Assembly: GCA_030426445.1 (NCBI GenBank)
Contig: JAUHYS010000096.1
Location: forward strand, 1-7,563
Length of the DNA: 7,563 nucleotides
Reading direction: 5' to 3'
DNA from: a bacterium
GTDB taxonomy: Bacteria; UBA10199; DSSB01
Positions 6,673-7,563 of this stretch are shown piece after piece (the stretch's first letter is position 1; each line of letters opens with the position of its first letter). Made by a program: the position numbers and the translations under genes. Below the pieces are notes generated by a model. It saw only the letters and a program-made list of their open reading frames with translations. It searched no databases and was not told where the DNA came from.

Positions 6673-7563
6673 TTATTTTTTTACCCATTGCGGACTGAAA
6701 TAATAAGTCAACCCAAACTCTCCCATCCAATTCCATTTTTCTTGAGTAGAAACTTCTTTACCGTAAACCTGTTCCATACCCAGACGAACGACCCCTGTCA
6801 ACTTTGGATTAAAGTCATGACGCAGCCCCCATTGATAAATAAAACGGTCTTGATGGCTTAAGTGAGAAACGGTTTGAATAGAATCTTCTCCCAAAAAATA
6901 TTTATTTTGGGATTGATGGAGGTATTGAAAGCTAAATTCAAATAAATTTTTGGGATTGAGATCATGAAAAAACTCTAAACGCAGCGACCAGGCATCCGGC
7001 CCCATGGCAGCTCCCAACATTTTTTGATTGAGTGTCATGCCATCGCTAAACACCTGATGTCTTCCATAACGGGCACCGGTTTTTGTAACTTCTAAGCGAC
7101 CATCCCAAGTCCCACTTTGATTGATACGGGGTGCATAAACTCCAAAAAGGTAAGAGGCATTCTTGCTAAAGCTTGCGCCCCAATCGGGGCCCATGTCTTC
7201 GAAATGGATCTCTGTATAGAGTTCTAGATTGCGAAGCTGGGGAACCCTAGCCTTAAAATCAAAAGAAAAACTGGGATCGGCATATTTTTCCGAATCCTGA
7301 AAAGTAAAAAGCTCAGTAAAAAATCGCCCTGCATTTAAAGCCGGTGCGTTCTCCCCTCCTAAAATAGTGAGATGACTCATCCCCCACTCAAAATAAGGGT
7401 TGGGTAAATGAGAAAAGCGATAACCCACCAGCCAAGCATAGGGAAATTCCCGTTCTGGACCTAAATTGGCTGCTAAAAAACTCAATTTAAAATGCCCTAA
7501 CTTTTTCAGCACACCAGGCAAACGAAAGGGTCTCTCAGAACGGAGAAGAGTATGATCTAAAGG
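6673..7563 (-). CDS. Wzi-like capsule-assembly outer-membrane barrel, 5' end beyond the window
   Basis: The reading frame is open to the right edge, so only the C-terminal 296 residues or so are visible; Wzi proteins are usually about 450-500 residues, so perhaps a third or more is missing. Family-like features are SERPFRLPG near the visible start, the alternating short beta-strand pattern throughout, YRFSHLPNPYFEWGMSHLTI with a following GGEN, and LYTEIHFEDMGPDWG, the family's characteristic acidic stretch. The chain ends in an aromatic barrel strand (FGLTYYFSPQWVKK). Wzi of E. coli is an outer-membrane lectin that anchors capsular polysaccharide; here a role in holding surface polysaccharide or in export is inferred from family only. 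The signal peptide would lie outside the window. A TTG at 7521 is only an internal codon, not the start. The gene converges on the desaturase, with 33 bp between stops. Confidence 0.75.
   Translation of the reverse strand, partial: PLDHTLLRSERPFRLPGVLKKLGHFKLSFLAANLGPEREFPYAWLVGYRFSHLPNPYFEWGMSHLTILGGENAPALNAGRFFTELFTFQDSEKYADPSFSFDFKARVPQLRNLELYTEIHFEDMGPDWGASFSKNASYLFGVYAPRINQSGTWDGRLEVTKTGARYGRHQVFSDGMTLNQKMLGAAMGPDAWSLRLEFFHDLNPKNLFEFSFQYLHQSQNKYFLGEDSIQTVSHLSHQDRFIYQWGLRHDFNPKLTGVVRLGMEQVYGKEVSTQEKWNWMGEFGLTYYFSPQWVKK

Noticed and set aside
6663..6680. AAAAATA...TATTTTT inverted repeat between the convergent desaturase and barrel genes, as a bidirectional terminator
   Set aside because: The stem is seven A-T pairs with a four-base loop and no G-C pair, so it would be very weak. 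It also overlaps the last codons of the barrel gene. Such pairs arise by chance in A/T-rich DNA.
7519..7521. TTG as the start codon of the Wzi-like gene
   Set aside because: The frame stays open through to the window edge and the extra 14 residues (including SERPFR) fit the family pattern, so the gene is cut off by the window and does not start here.

Overview
The window carries seven protein-coding genes and almost no free DNA. Base composition is moderately AT-rich with many A/T runs. The regulator has the C-terminal Fis-type layout common in proteobacterial NtrC proteins, and the rightmost gene encodes an outer-membrane barrel. Together these point to a Gram-negative bacterium, plausibly of the former deltaproteobacterial or Bdellovibrionota-like groups. 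That placement is an inference from gene style; there is no rRNA or marker gene to settle it.

Left part (1-3539, plus strand): one tightly packed run of four genes. It starts with an NtrC-type sigma-54-dependent response regulator whose receiver domain is cut off or scrambled at the left edge. A ZIP-family metal transporter follows after 11 bp, then thiE (8-bp overlap) and a divergent thiD (4-bp ATGA overlap). ThiD makes the pyrimidine diphosphate that ThiE joins to the thiazole phosphate, so the last two genes form a short thiamine-phosphate branch. No thiamine riboswitch is visible, because no leader of useful length exists in front of thiE.

Middle part (3515-6639): a fatty acyl-AMP ligase with a fused C-terminal acyl carrier domain (minus strand) is divergently arranged with a membrane desaturase (plus strand) across a gap of about 90 bp. 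The desaturase is not a generic bacterial acyl desaturase. It is collinear with eukaryotic sphingolipid delta-4 desaturases (DES/DEGS1 type), including the N-terminal lead-in, the spacing of the three histidine boxes, and the conserved block around the third box. This pair is the most interesting content: an acyl-activating and carrying enzyme beside a DEGS-like desaturase suggests a dedicated lipid-modification module, with substrate unknown.

Right part (6673-7563, minus strand): the C-terminal part of a Wzi-like capsule-assembly outer-membrane barrel. It is convergent with the desaturase and runs off the right edge.

No tRNA, rRNA, CRISPR array, insertion sequence or long repeat was seen.
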